Source: Crocinitomicaceae bacterium
Lineage (GTDB): Bacteria; Bacteroidota; Bacteroidia; Flavobacteriales_D; Crocinitomicaceae
NCBI GenBank assembly: GCA_029247685.1
Contig: JAQWKT010000025.1
Span: 1 to 54,383 of the forward strand
Length of the DNA: 54,383 nt
Direction: 5' to 3'
Positions within the stretch are counted from its first letter, which is position 1, and each line of letters starts with the position of its first letter. This document shows positions 8,871 through 16,890 of the stretch, in pieces. The notes under the pieces were generated by a model that did not search any database, was not told the origin of the DNA, and saw nothing but the letters and a program-made list of their open reading frames with translations. Made by a program: the position numbers and the translations under genes.

Positions 8871-10055
8871 ATGAAGGTACATTTGATACGATCCGAAGAA
8901 TACGACATAGAAGACTTTAATCATGTATTAAATCTTTTAAATCAATTTAGTGGTGTTGTTTCTTTTGTGCCTTCAGAACCCATAAAATTGCCTGAAACCG
9001 ATATTGAAATAGAATATTTTACAAAAGATGATTTTATCAAACAAGAGCAAGATGCTATGATGTCTTACTCAAAAGAAATATCTAGTGATGATTATGTCAA
9101 AAAATCAATATCTTTTCCTCATAAATCAGAAGTTTATACCTGGGAGCAATTGTTTAAAGTGTGTACTGATTTTCGAGAAAACAATCCAGAAGAAGTTTCA
9201 GAAAAAGACAAAGTGGTTTTATTAACCGAAAAAAGAAATATTGAAAACTGGTTTGGAGCAGTGGACGAATCTTTAAAAAATTATTTTGTAGAAACTTCTG
9301 ACTGGGATTTTTATTTTGATTCTATTGATTCTAGATTTCCAATTGTATATTGTATTACTGGATGGCTTTTAAGAACTGAAATCTTTAAATCCAGGGAAGA
9401 AATGAAAGGTGCACTTCATTTTGAATCAATCGGTTGTTTGATGGATTTCTGCGAAAACAAAGAGGAGATTTCTTTAAAAATGCGAACTGCAGATATTTGT
9501 GATGAATGTTTGTCCTATACCCAAAAAAATGATTCTAACAGAGCTTATCTAAATCAGATGATTCAAATTATAGATGGCATAAGAAAAAACATGATGTTTC
9601 GGAATCGGTCTCTTTTTCTTAAAAACAAAAGCAGACTCGAAATAAGAGGACTTATGCACAATGTTTACCTCAAAGATTTAGGCGACCTTCAGGTCAATTT
9701 AAACCCAAAAGAACGTGCATTATATGTACTTTATTTAAATCATCCAAAAGGGATTTTAAGAAGCAAGCTTATTGAACACAAAGAAGAAATAAAAAACTAT
9801 TATGCATTTTTTTCAAATGCATGGGACAACCAAACAATTGAAACCGCTGTGAATCGATTGGTTGATTACACGGACAATAACATGAATGAAGTTTTATCCC
9901 GCATACGATCTAAATTTAAAAAAGCGGTTGGAGAAGATTTATACAAAGATTATTCGATAGAGGTAAAAGATAATATTCATCAAATTTCACTTGATCGGGA
10001 ACTCGTAAGCCATGAAAACACCGAAATGCCCAAAAGTAATTTCGGCTTGTACTAA
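8871..10055 (+). CDS. Unknown protein with a Cys4-type cluster and a Bacteroidota winged-helix-like C-terminus
   Basis: A 394-residue cytosolic protein whose function I do not recognise. The middle holds a compact cysteine-rich stretch: His183, Cys189, Cys194, then Cys210 and Cys213 (ADICDEC), which looks like a metal site. The preceding part (FVETSDWDFYF, RFPIVYCITGW) is reminiscent of archaemetzincin-like families, but no HExxH motif is present, so protease activity is not supported. The C-terminal ~120 residues (LNPKERALYVLYLNHPKGI, then NEVLSRIRSKFKKAV) match a domain I know as recurrent in Bacteroidota proteins and probably winged-helix-like; DNA binding is possible but unproven. Start: 17 bp after the vWA stop. 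It could be the regulator acting on the palindromes at 8119 and 10092, or the effector of the cassette. Confidence 0.8.
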   Translation: MKVHLIRSEEYDIEDFNHVLNLLNQFSGVVSFVPSEPIKLPETDIEIEYFTKDDFIKQEQDAMMSYSKEISSDDYVKKSISFPHKSEVYTWEQLFKVCTDFRENNPEEVSEKDKVVLLTEKRNIENWFGAVDESLKNYFVETSDWDFYFDSIDSRFPIVYCITGWLLRTEIFKSREEMKGALHFESIGCLMDFCENKEEISLKMRTADICDECLSYTQKNDSNRAYLNQMIQIIDGIRKNMMFRNRSLFLKNKSRLEIRGLMHNVYLKDLGDLQVNLNPKERALYVLYLNHPKGILRSKLIEHKEEIKNYYAFFSNAWDNQTIETAVNRLVDYTDNNMNEVLSRIRSKFKKAVGEDLYKDYSIEVKDNIHQISLDRELVSHENTEMPKSNFGLY

Positions 10056-10091
10056 AAAACACAACAACTTAACAATCAGCAATTTATCACC

Positions 10092-10141
10092 TTGCAAGCT
10101 TGCAAAAATTAACCTTCTATTAAAGGTATGCGTCATATTTG
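10092..10141 (+). promoter_or_regulatory. Palindromic operator and -7 region upstream of the M28 peptidase gene
   Basis: TTGCAAGCTTGCAA (10092-10105) is a perfect 14-bp palindrome. CGTCATATTTG at 10131-10141 is identical to the sequence at 8158-8168 and stands at the same distance from the palindrome. This implies one regulator for both units of the cassette. The full 14-mer was not seen elsewhere in the window. Confidence 0.62.
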
Positions 10142-10165
10142 TTGTGAACTTTAAAATATAACGCC

Positions 10166-11041
10166 ATGAATTTACAAGAAAATGCGCAAGCAAACAGAAT
10201 GAAAGAAGATGTTCGGTTTCTTACTGAGATTCGACCTTTTCGAAATTATGAAAACATCGAATCTTTAGAAAAAGTAGTTAGCTACATCAAAGAACAACTA
10301 TCCAATATTAATGTTGGACATGCAGAACAAAAATGGTTAGCAGAAGGAAATGAATATAAAAACATTCTTTGTTCGTATCATCCTCAAAAACAAAAAAGGC
10401 TTATTATGGGAGCTCATTACGATGTATGTGGTGACACTCCGGGAGCCGATGATAATGGAAGTGCTGTAAGCGGACTTCTTGAAACAATAAGATTAATTTT
10501 TGAGTCAAAACCAGAACTCGACTATGGAATTGATTTTGTGTTTTATTGTTTGGAAGAACCTCCATTTTTTGGCACCAAAAAAATGGGAAGTTACGTACAT
10601 GCCAAATCGGTTTCCAAAAACAAAGAAAACATAATTGGCATGATTTGTTATGAGATGATCGGTTATTTTTCAGATGAGAAAAACTCTCAAGATTTTCCAA
10701 TGCCTGGTTTAAATTTAATTTATCCTTCCAGAGGAAACTTTATCATGACTGTTGGTATACCCGAATACGAATCGTTTAACAAAAAAGTATTTAAGGGAAT
10801 GAAAAACAAATCAAAAGTGCCCGTTTATAATTTTAGCCATCGTTTGGGAAGATCATTAGCCAGCATGTCCGATCAAAGGAATTACTGGCAGTTTGATATT
10901 CCAGCTCTAATGATTAACGACACCTCGTTTATGAGAAATGACAATTACCATCAATTAAGCGATGACATGGAAACATTAGATTACAATAAAATGTCTGAAG
11001 TTATTAACTCCATGATGAGATGCTTGATTAGTCTTAACTAA
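10166..11041 (+). CDS. Cytosolic M28 family metallopeptidase
   Basis: A 291-residue M28 (Zn aminopeptidase-like) domain protein lacking any signal peptide. The metal-site pattern is visible: His84 in GAHYD, GADDN at 93-97, Glu130-Glu131 (LEEPP), Glu163 in the YEMIGY segment, and His262 in DNYHQLSDD; SMSDQRNYW near 233-241 corresponds to the SDH-F region of the family. The active-site set is intact, so it is probably an active hydrolase of peptides or other amides, with unknown substrate. Most bacterial M28 enzymes are exported, so a cytosolic one beside vWA and NADAR genes is notable. It begins after the 10092 promoter and is followed 68 bp later by the NADAR gene, probably in the same transcript. 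Confidence 0.9.
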   Translation: MNLQENAQANRMKEDVRFLTEIRPFRNYENIESLEKVVSYIKEQLSNINVGHAEQKWLAEGNEYKNILCSYHPQKQKRLIMGAHYDVCGDTPGADDNGSAVSGLLETIRLIFESKPELDYGIDFVFYCLEEPPFFGTKKMGSYVHAKSVSKNKENIIGMICYEMIGYFSDEKNSQDFPMPGLNLIYPSRGNFIMTVGIPEYESFNKKVFKGMKNKSKVPVYNFSHRLGRSLASMSDQRNYWQFDIPALMINDTSFMRNDNYHQLSDDMETLDYNKMSEVINSMMRCLISLN

Positions 11042-11109
11042 TTTCTAGGTACATCAAAGAAGATAAAGCTCCTTTAATAATCATAAACTTTAAACTAAAA
11101 AATAAAATC

Positions 11110-11601
11110 ATGAAAACAACAGATAAATATGTATTTTTCTTTGGAGGAGTTTGCAGCCAATGGTATCCTTCAAAGATTAAAATTGGAGGTGCAGAATACA
11201 ACTGTGCAGAACAATATATGATGGCACAAAAAGCAATTCATTTTAAAGATTTTGATAATCTTCAAAATATTTTGAATGAACCAAACCCTAAATGGCAGAA
11301 AGCTTTTGGGAGAAATGTTAAAAACTTTAACAAAGAAGAATGGGAAAAAGTAGCAAAACAGCATGTATATGATGCTAATTATGCCAAATTCACTCAAAAT
11401 CTAGACCTTTTAGATGAATTAATGTCTTATGGAGATAGAGAAATAGTTGAAGCTTCTCCAACAGATAAAATATGGGGTATCGGATTAGAATTAAATCATC
11501 CTGACTTGATGGATAAATCTAAATGGAAAGGAACAAACTGGCTTGGAGAAGTAATCATGAAAGTTAGAAAAGATTTAAAAATTCAAAAATACTCCTCTTG
11601 A
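11110..11601 (+). CDS. NADAR (YbiA-like) family protein
   Basis: A 163-residue protein with the NADAR core motifs in order: NCAEQYMMAQKA (31-42), EASPTDKIWGIG (114-125) and GTNWLGEVIMKVR (141-153). NADAR enzymes are N-glycosidases acting on riboflavin intermediates or on ADP-ribose linked to guanine bases; some serve as antitoxins to DarT-type DNA ADP-ribosyltransferases. The conserved acidic and Trp residues appear intact, so activity is likely. No riboflavin gene and no ADP-ribosyltransferase is next to it. Its position with the vWA, cysteine-cluster and M28 genes suggests a role in stress or conflict rather than vitamin synthesis (inference). Confidence 0.9.
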   Translation: MKTTDKYVFFFGGVCSQWYPSKIKIGGAEYNCAEQYMMAQKAIHFKDFDNLQNILNEPNPKWQKAFGRNVKNFNKEEWEKVAKQHVYDANYAKFTQNLDLLDELMSYGDREIVEASPTDKIWGIGLELNHPDLMDKSKWKGTNWLGEVIMKVRKDLKIQKYSS

Positions 11602-11695
11602 CATTAGAATTATTAGCTATGGTTCTTCTAAAATATCGGTTATTGAATTAGTGAAAAGAATTAAATGATCTTTTAAAAAAACTTAAATGATACTT

Positions 11696-12658
11696 TTATT
11701 TAAAAAGTTCAAACATAACCCTTCCTCTTCCTGTTGGCATTTGAAAACCAAACAAATAAGAAATGGTCGCAGAAATATCTATTAAATCTCTTGGATTATC
11801 TAATACTTCACCTTCTTTAAAATCAGGACCAATAGCATAAAAGTTAAGATGCTTACAACCAAGACAATTGTCTCCATGATTTATAAAACCATCCGAAACC
11901 CCATCGAGATGCCTGCCATGGTCATTCGTGACAATTAGAGTTGTTTTATTCGCATAAATTGAATCATTTTGAATAAAATTCCAAATTTCAGAAACATATT
12001 GATCCGTGTTTTCAATTCCTAGTATATAATCTTCCCAGTTAGCAGCATGACCAGAATAATCTGGTTCTCTAAAATTAATTAAGGTCATTTTAGGATGATG
12101 CGTGTTTAAAATTTCCATCGATTTGGAAAAGGTTATTGAATCGTGCCTATATCCACCACTCCCATTCTCATTAACCCCACAATTTATGGATGGCTTGTGC
12201 TTTCCTTCCCAAAGTGGATAAGAGCAATTGGAAAGAACATGTAATTTATCTTTGCTAGTAATTACCCATGCATCCGTATTTGGTTTATTTTTAGAAGCAG
12301 CCCAAAATTGAAAAACAGAAGGAAAGTGAGGATATTCGATGCCGGAATTATCAATTTCAAAATACCTTCCAGTTGTTATAGCAGAATGTCCATTATTGGT
12401 ATTTGTTTTTCCATTATTGAAAAACTGAGTAGAAACCACACCATATGGAGCAATTTCATTTGCTATCTTCGGAATATGGGCATGTGTAGGATCTCCCCAT
12501 GTTTCGGAATATCTAGCACCATCAATAACAACAATGATTACATTTTCTGTTTGAAAATTAGTGGAATTTGGCGCTTGAAAGACCTCTTGTTTATCACAAC
12601 TTGTTAAATACAAGAGAACAAAAATAAAAACTATTTTAAAAAAATTATATTTATTCAT
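11696..12658 (-). CDS. Alkaline phosphatase superfamily lipoprotein (phosphodiesterase/sulfatase-like)
   Basis: A 320-residue lipoprotein: a hydrophobic leader ends in LTSC, so Cys21 is the predicted lipidated residue. The mature part has the alkaline phosphatase superfamily metal site: Asp46 (VVIDGAR), a Thr nucleophile candidate at 84-95 (GKTNTNNGHSAITTG), Asp200 and His204 (PDYSGH), Asp246-His247 (TNDHGRH) and His261. The layout fits type I phosphodiesterase/nucleotide pyrophosphatase or sulfatase-like hydrolases acting in the periplasm or on the outer membrane. The sulfatase formylglycine motif CxPSR is absent, which argues against sulfatase. It lies 12 bp downstream of the S1 protein gene on the same strand and may be the last gene of that run. 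Confidence 0.85.
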   Translation of the reverse strand: MNKYNFFKIVFIFVLLYLTSCDKQEVFQAPNSTNFQTENVIIVVIDGARYSETWGDPTHAHIPKIANEIAPYGVVSTQFFNNGKTNTNNGHSAITTGRYFEIDNSGIEYPHFPSVFQFWAASKNKPNTDAWVITSKDKLHVLSNCSYPLWEGKHKPSINCGVNENGSGGYRHDSITFSKSMEILNTHHPKMTLINFREPDYSGHAANWEDYILGIENTDQYVSEIWNFIQNDSIYANKTTLIVTNDHGRHLDGVSDGFINHGDNCLGCKHLNFYAIGPDFKEGEVLDNPRDLIDISATISYLFGFQMPTGRGRVMFELFK

Positions 12659-12670
12659 AAAGTGAAAACT

Positions 12671-13507
12671 TTATTTATTTAATCTAATTCCTTTGGCTTC
12701 AATAGAAATATCTCTATTCTTATAAAGTGCTCCTGCTGCTTTTTTAAATGCTTTTTTACTAATCCCAAATTCGTCGTAAATTTCATGCGGAGAACTTTTA
12801 TCATTAATTCCAATAAAGCCCTCGTTTTGATTGAGCTTATCCAAAATCCTATTCGCATTAACATCATTATAATTTGCATATCCAACAGGAGCTAGAGATA
12901 TATCAATTTTATTATCTTCTCTTATTTCTTTTACGTAACCTTTTAATTTATCCCCAATATTTAGTTCTTTAAACACTTCATTATCAAAAACAAGTCCTTT
13001 GTGTTTATTATTAATAATTAGAGAATAACCCAAATCTGATTTAGTATACACAAGCAAATCGACCTCATCCCCTTGTTCCACAGTTAAGTCCTCATTTTGA
13101 AGTCTTTTTTCAATTTTATTGCTTGCATATAAACGGTCAGTTTTCTCATCAATATCTAGATAAACAACATACCACCTGCCCTCTTCCATGTTTTGTCTTT
13201 GTTCCTTAAAAGGAACCATTAACTCCTTTTCTAGCCCCCAATCCATAAATGCACCAACATTTTCAACCGAGGTGGTTTTTAAAAGAGCAAATTCATGCAA
13301 TTTAATTTTAGGGTCAATGTTGGTTGCTACTTTTCTTTCTGCATAATCCAAATAAACAAATACATCGATTTTATCGCCTACTTCATATTCTTCGGGGCAA
13401 TATTTGTTTGGCAACAAAACATCTTCGCCCTGTTCGTCTCCAAGATACAAGCCAACACTTGTTGATCTCAATATGGTTAATTCGTTGTATACTCCTATAT
13501 CTATCAT
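12671..13507 (-). CDS. cvfB: S1-domain RNA-binding protein, CvfB-like
   Basis: A 278-residue cytosolic protein matching the CvfB/YitL family in length and layout: N-terminal S1-like OB folds (DVLLPNKYCP; VGAFMDWGLEKELMVPFKEQ at about 82-101, a classic S1 signature), a further S1 domain (~140-205), and a C-terminal winged-helix region (HEIYDEFGISKKAFKKAAGAL). In Firmicutes CvfB binds RNA and affects virulence gene expression; in Bacteroidota its role is undefined. It starts three bases after the stop of the large T9SS protein, so both are probably co-transcribed. Confidence 0.88.
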   Translation of the reverse strand: MIDIGVYNELTILRSTSVGLYLGDEQGEDVLLPNKYCPEEYEVGDKIDVFVYLDYAERKVATNIDPKIKLHEFALLKTTSVENVGAFMDWGLEKELMVPFKEQRQNMEEGRWYVVYLDIDEKTDRLYASNKIEKRLQNEDLTVEQGDEVDLLVYTKSDLGYSLIINNKHKGLVFDNEVFKELNIGDKLKGYVKEIREDNKIDISLAPVGYANYNDVNANRILDKLNQNEGFIGINDKSSPHEIYDEFGISKKAFKKAAGALYKNRDISIEAKGIRLNK

Positions 13508-13510
13508 CTA

Positions 13511-16500
13511 TTAACTTTTAACTACTTTTATTTTTCGACGACCTTGTTTGTTTAAAACCTCTATAAAATAAATTCCTGCATCAAAAGAACTCATGTTTAC
13601 TTTTAATTTTTGTTTTTGATTTTCAGTAAGAGATAAGACTAATTTCATATTGACATCATATACCAAAACATCTACTTCTTGAGCAATTTCCAATAAATCA
13701 ATGTCCAAAATATCAATTACTGGATTAGGGCTATATAATAATGAAAGGTTCTTTTGAGAATCTATTCCTGCTGCTGGATCCACCACTACAATTTCATAAT
13801 CCTCTACTTCTCCATCAAATCCATTTGCACAAGGACTAGGGTATGCGTTATAAAGACAAGAAACACGCATGCGAGTAGCTCCTTCTATTGCCGTTGAAGG
13901 AACCGTAATAGAAAAGGGACACAAAGAACTTTGCCCATCGACATTATTGGTAACTGAGCCTAACTCATAAGATTCTGTCGCATCATCAAATTCTGCATCT
14001 TTATTCCAATCAATCCATGCTTTTGCAAAATAGGTGTAATTTCCATTATCTGTATTTAAGTTTACCGTTAAATCATAACTCTGATTTTTATTTAGATCGG
14101 TAGAGTGAGCGCTTGTATAATTGGTATAGGGCTGAGTTTTTCCAGTAGGATTATTTATTGTATTTAAATTCACAAGAGTCACATTGCCTTGGTAAGTCAT
14201 TGTGCCTGAAGATGCACAATACTCAAAAGGAGTTACGGTATACATAAACTTATAGGTTTCGGTGGTATCGCCTTGATCACCCACAGCAAAAACCTTAAAA
14301 TAAAGTTTTGTCCCAATAGAAAAGTTAGGAAGAGGAGATTGCGAAACCCAAGTACTGTCTTGCGTATTTATCATCGGAATAACATTTCCAAAAACAGAAC
14401 TGTTTTCGGACCATTCTACATAGACACTTGACAATGTATTATCATACGATATAAGCGATGTAACATATTGATCCATGCCTTCTTTTGGATTATTTTGAGT
14501 GGGAGAATTGCTTATATCGGTCAATAAAATTGCAGGGAAATCGTTTCTTCCAACTAAAGAGTATTCCCAAACTCCTCTACCCCATGTTGCTGTTCGAATG
14601 GTATTGGAACCATAAACTATCTCTAAATCTTTTAATGAAGTGTTTGGTAAATTTGGATTGTATAAAGTCCAAGGGCCTGAATTCATTGGTTTGGTATAAA
14701 TTCCTATTTCGGCTCCCAAATAGATATTGGCAGCATCAGAATGGTCTATAACAACTGATAAAATAGGCATATCTCCCAAATTATAAGTGATATTTGACCA
14801 ATTTTGACCTCCATCTGAGCTTATAAACACTTTGCTATTATCAAATTGATAACGCGCATAAGTAACAATAATAATATTGTCATCATTTGGAGCAAAAGCA
14901 ATGTCTGTAATAGTATAGTCTGGAAGGTTGTTTTTAATACTAGTAAAAGTTACGCCACCATCTGTAGATTTATCAATTTCACTTCCTTTAGATATTACAA
15001 TAATGTCTGAATTATTTTCGGCAATTGCCGCTTCACTAATGGTTCCAGAAAACGAACTAGGGATTCCAACAAAGCTCCAGTTTACTGCAAAATCTTCTGA
15101 AACAAAAACACTATCGCTAAAACTAAAAACACGCATGTGGTTATTTGGGTCATATTTCAAAGGAGCTTCCCATGCAGCACTTCCAGAACCACTTTGTCCT
15201 GAAGGACTACAGCCACTACCCGATTGACCTCCATCGGTGGTTCTTCTTCTGCCACCATACTGATGACTACTCATCATCCAATCCCCATTTAAGGGATGAA
15301 TAAGTGCCGCCATCCCATCTGCACCATAAAACTCTACCCAAGTATCTTTATGTTTTATACTTGTACCATTGTCTTGAGATCCTACGATACTTCGATAATG
15401 ATTCGATTGACTAACGCCAAGTTTGTAATTCTCTCTAATGCCTATTCCTTCGCTTAAATTAACCCACGTGTTTCCATTGTCATTGCTTTTACACAATAAG
15501 CCATCTGTTCCAGCATAAAAAACTCCATTGATGCATCTTAGCACCCTCAAATCCGCATGAATATAATGTTGGCTGTTGTGAAATGCATCCATGAAATTTG
15601 ATGCATTGTGATTATTATTCCCTAAGCTCCAATAGGTAATTTGATTAAATGTTTGACCACCATCCGAACTTCCTTCTAAATCTACATAACCATAAATTAA
15701 ATGCGAGGTATCCAAATCATTTACAGCAAACCCATCACAGCTCTGCGATGGATTATTTAAAAACGTAAAATTTTGCCCTTCATCTACCGATTTCCAAACG
15801 CCATTATTAGAGGCAAAATATACACAATTGGAACAGTCATTACTGACAGACAAATAACCTGTAGCATCGTTATTTCCTGAAATTGTAGAAGAAGAAATAT
15901 AGCTTAAACCTAAATCCGTTGATTTAAGTACGACGTTTTGATTTGTTCCCCAATAATCGTTATCATAAATGTATATAATGTTTGGATTTGTAGGATGAAA
16001 AGCAATGTCAGTAACATCGCCCCCATTAGAAAATAAATTGGTCCAAGTTTGAAGGTTATCGTCCGATCGAAATATCCCACTTGACGTACCTACAAAAACC
16101 AAATTAGAAATAGTTGGATGATAAATCACTTTATAAATTTTAAAATACTCCCCTAATCCACCTTGACCTAGATTGGTAGGATTAAAGTTGCTTTGTGTCC
16201 AATTATCGCCACCATCGACTGATCGATATATCCCATGAGACATTCCATTTCTAGAATTGCGTATGTTTATTAATATGGAATCTGAATTTGTTGGAGAAAC
16301 ACCAATCGTATTAACCCCACTTGCCACTAAAAAATCTGTCGATCCACCATCCCAAGTTATGTTGCCATTGTTATTTACTGTTTTCCAAAAACCCCCACTT
16401 CTTGACCCTAGATAAATATTGGTGGAATCCAATGGATTTACATAAAAATCTTCTATTCTTCCTAAGCCTACAGAATAATGACCCGTCAGACTATCTATAA

Positions 16501-16837
16501 TTAGTGGACCAAGTTCATTCCATCCATTAGGATACAATGTTTTGGGGGTATTGTTTTGAAATTTTTGAAATTCATTTTCTACAAAATATGGCCCTACTTT
16601 ACTTCGGTCTCCATCCGGATAATACTTGAACTCATTTGCATTTTTCCACCTTTGAAAAGGCTTCCAGCCAGATCCTTTTACCTCTTTATCATGTGTTTCA
16701 AAATATTTCTCTGCAGCTTTGCAAACCTCATAAAAATTAATAGAATAATCATCCATCATTTGTTTATAATCGGCCTGAGAAAAAGTATTTAACCCTAAAA
16801 ATGAAAAAAAACAAATAAAAAAAAACCTCATATTCAT
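13511..16837 (-). CDS. Giant secreted sortilin-type propeller protein with GEVED and T9SS sorting domains
   Basis: A 1108-residue exported protein. A signal peptide ends near FSQ (~residue 21). Residues ~120-760 contain many BNR/Asp-box repeats (SVDGGDNW, STDGGVTF, SSDGGQNWSN) in the VPS10/sortilin style, suggesting one large or two stacked propellers. A Cys-rich serine/glycine stretch (GGRRRTTDGGQSGSG) lies mid-protein. Residues ~890-1030 form a GEVED domain (WIDWNKDAEFDD ... GEVEDYEIVV). The last ~75 residues are a type A sorting domain (YSPNPVIDILDIDL ... FDAGIYFIEVLNKQGRRKIKVV). Predicted cell-surface; likely adhesion or binding rather than catalysis. A -7 box lies at 16857-16864. Confidence 0.9.
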   Translation of the reverse strand: MNMRFFFICFFSFLGLNTFSQADYKQMMDDYSINFYEVCKAAEKYFETHDKEVKGSGWKPFQRWKNANEFKYYPDGDRSKVGPYFVENEFQKFQNNTPKTLYPNGWNELGPLIIDSLTGHYSVGLGRIEDFYVNPLDSTNIYLGSRSGGFWKTVNNNGNITWDGGSTDFLVASGVNTIGVSPTNSDSILINIRNSRNGMSHGIYRSVDGGDNWTQSNFNPTNLGQGGLGEYFKIYKVIYHPTISNLVFVGTSSGIFRSDDNLQTWTNLFSNGGDVTDIAFHPTNPNIIYIYDNDYWGTNQNVVLKSTDLGLSYISSSTISGNNDATGYLSVSNDCSNCVYFASNNGVWKSVDEGQNFTFLNNPSQSCDGFAVNDLDTSHLIYGYVDLEGSSDGGQTFNQITYWSLGNNNHNASNFMDAFHNSQHYIHADLRVLRCINGVFYAGTDGLLCKSNDNGNTWVNLSEGIGIRENYKLGVSQSNHYRSIVGSQDNGTSIKHKDTWVEFYGADGMAALIHPLNGDWMMSSHQYGGRRRTTDGGQSGSGCSPSGQSGSGSAAWEAPLKYDPNNHMRVFSFSDSVFVSEDFAVNWSFVGIPSSFSGTISEAAIAENNSDIIVISKGSEIDKSTDGGVTFTSIKNNLPDYTITDIAFAPNDDNIIIVTYARYQFDNSKVFISSDGGQNWSNITYNLGDMPILSVVIDHSDAANIYLGAEIGIYTKPMNSGPWTLYNPNLPNTSLKDLEIVYGSNTIRTATWGRGVWEYSLVGRNDFPAILLTDISNSPTQNNPKEGMDQYVTSLISYDNTLSSVYVEWSENSSVFGNVIPMINTQDSTWVSQSPLPNFSIGTKLYFKVFAVGDQGDTTETYKFMYTVTPFEYCASSGTMTYQGNVTLVNLNTINNPTGKTQPYTNYTSAHSTDLNKNQSYDLTVNLNTDNGNYTYFAKAWIDWNKDAEFDDATESYELGSVTNNVDGQSSLCPFSITVPSTAIEGATRMRVSCLYNAYPSPCANGFDGEVEDYEIVVVDPAAGIDSQKNLSLLYSPNPVIDILDIDLLEIAQEVDVLVYDVNMKLVLSLTENQKQKLKVNMSSFDAGIYFIEVLNKQGRRKIKVVKS

Positions 16838-16856
16838 CGTAAAAAATTTAGCTGAA

Positions 16857-16864
16857 CAAATTTA
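16857..16864 (-). promoter_or_regulatory. -7 box of the 16837 gene
   Basis: On the minus strand TAAATTTG matches TAnnTTTG, giving a predicted leader of about 15 nt before the ATG at 16837. No clear -33 TTG at the preferred spacing. Confidence 0.4.
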
Positions 16865-16890
16865 ATCAAACTTCTTTGCAATTAAAGCAG

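Noticed and set aside
13511..16837. Tandem DNA repeat in the BNR propeller protein
   Set aside because: The repeats are diverged protein motifs and are not similar enough at DNA level to be a recent repeat array.
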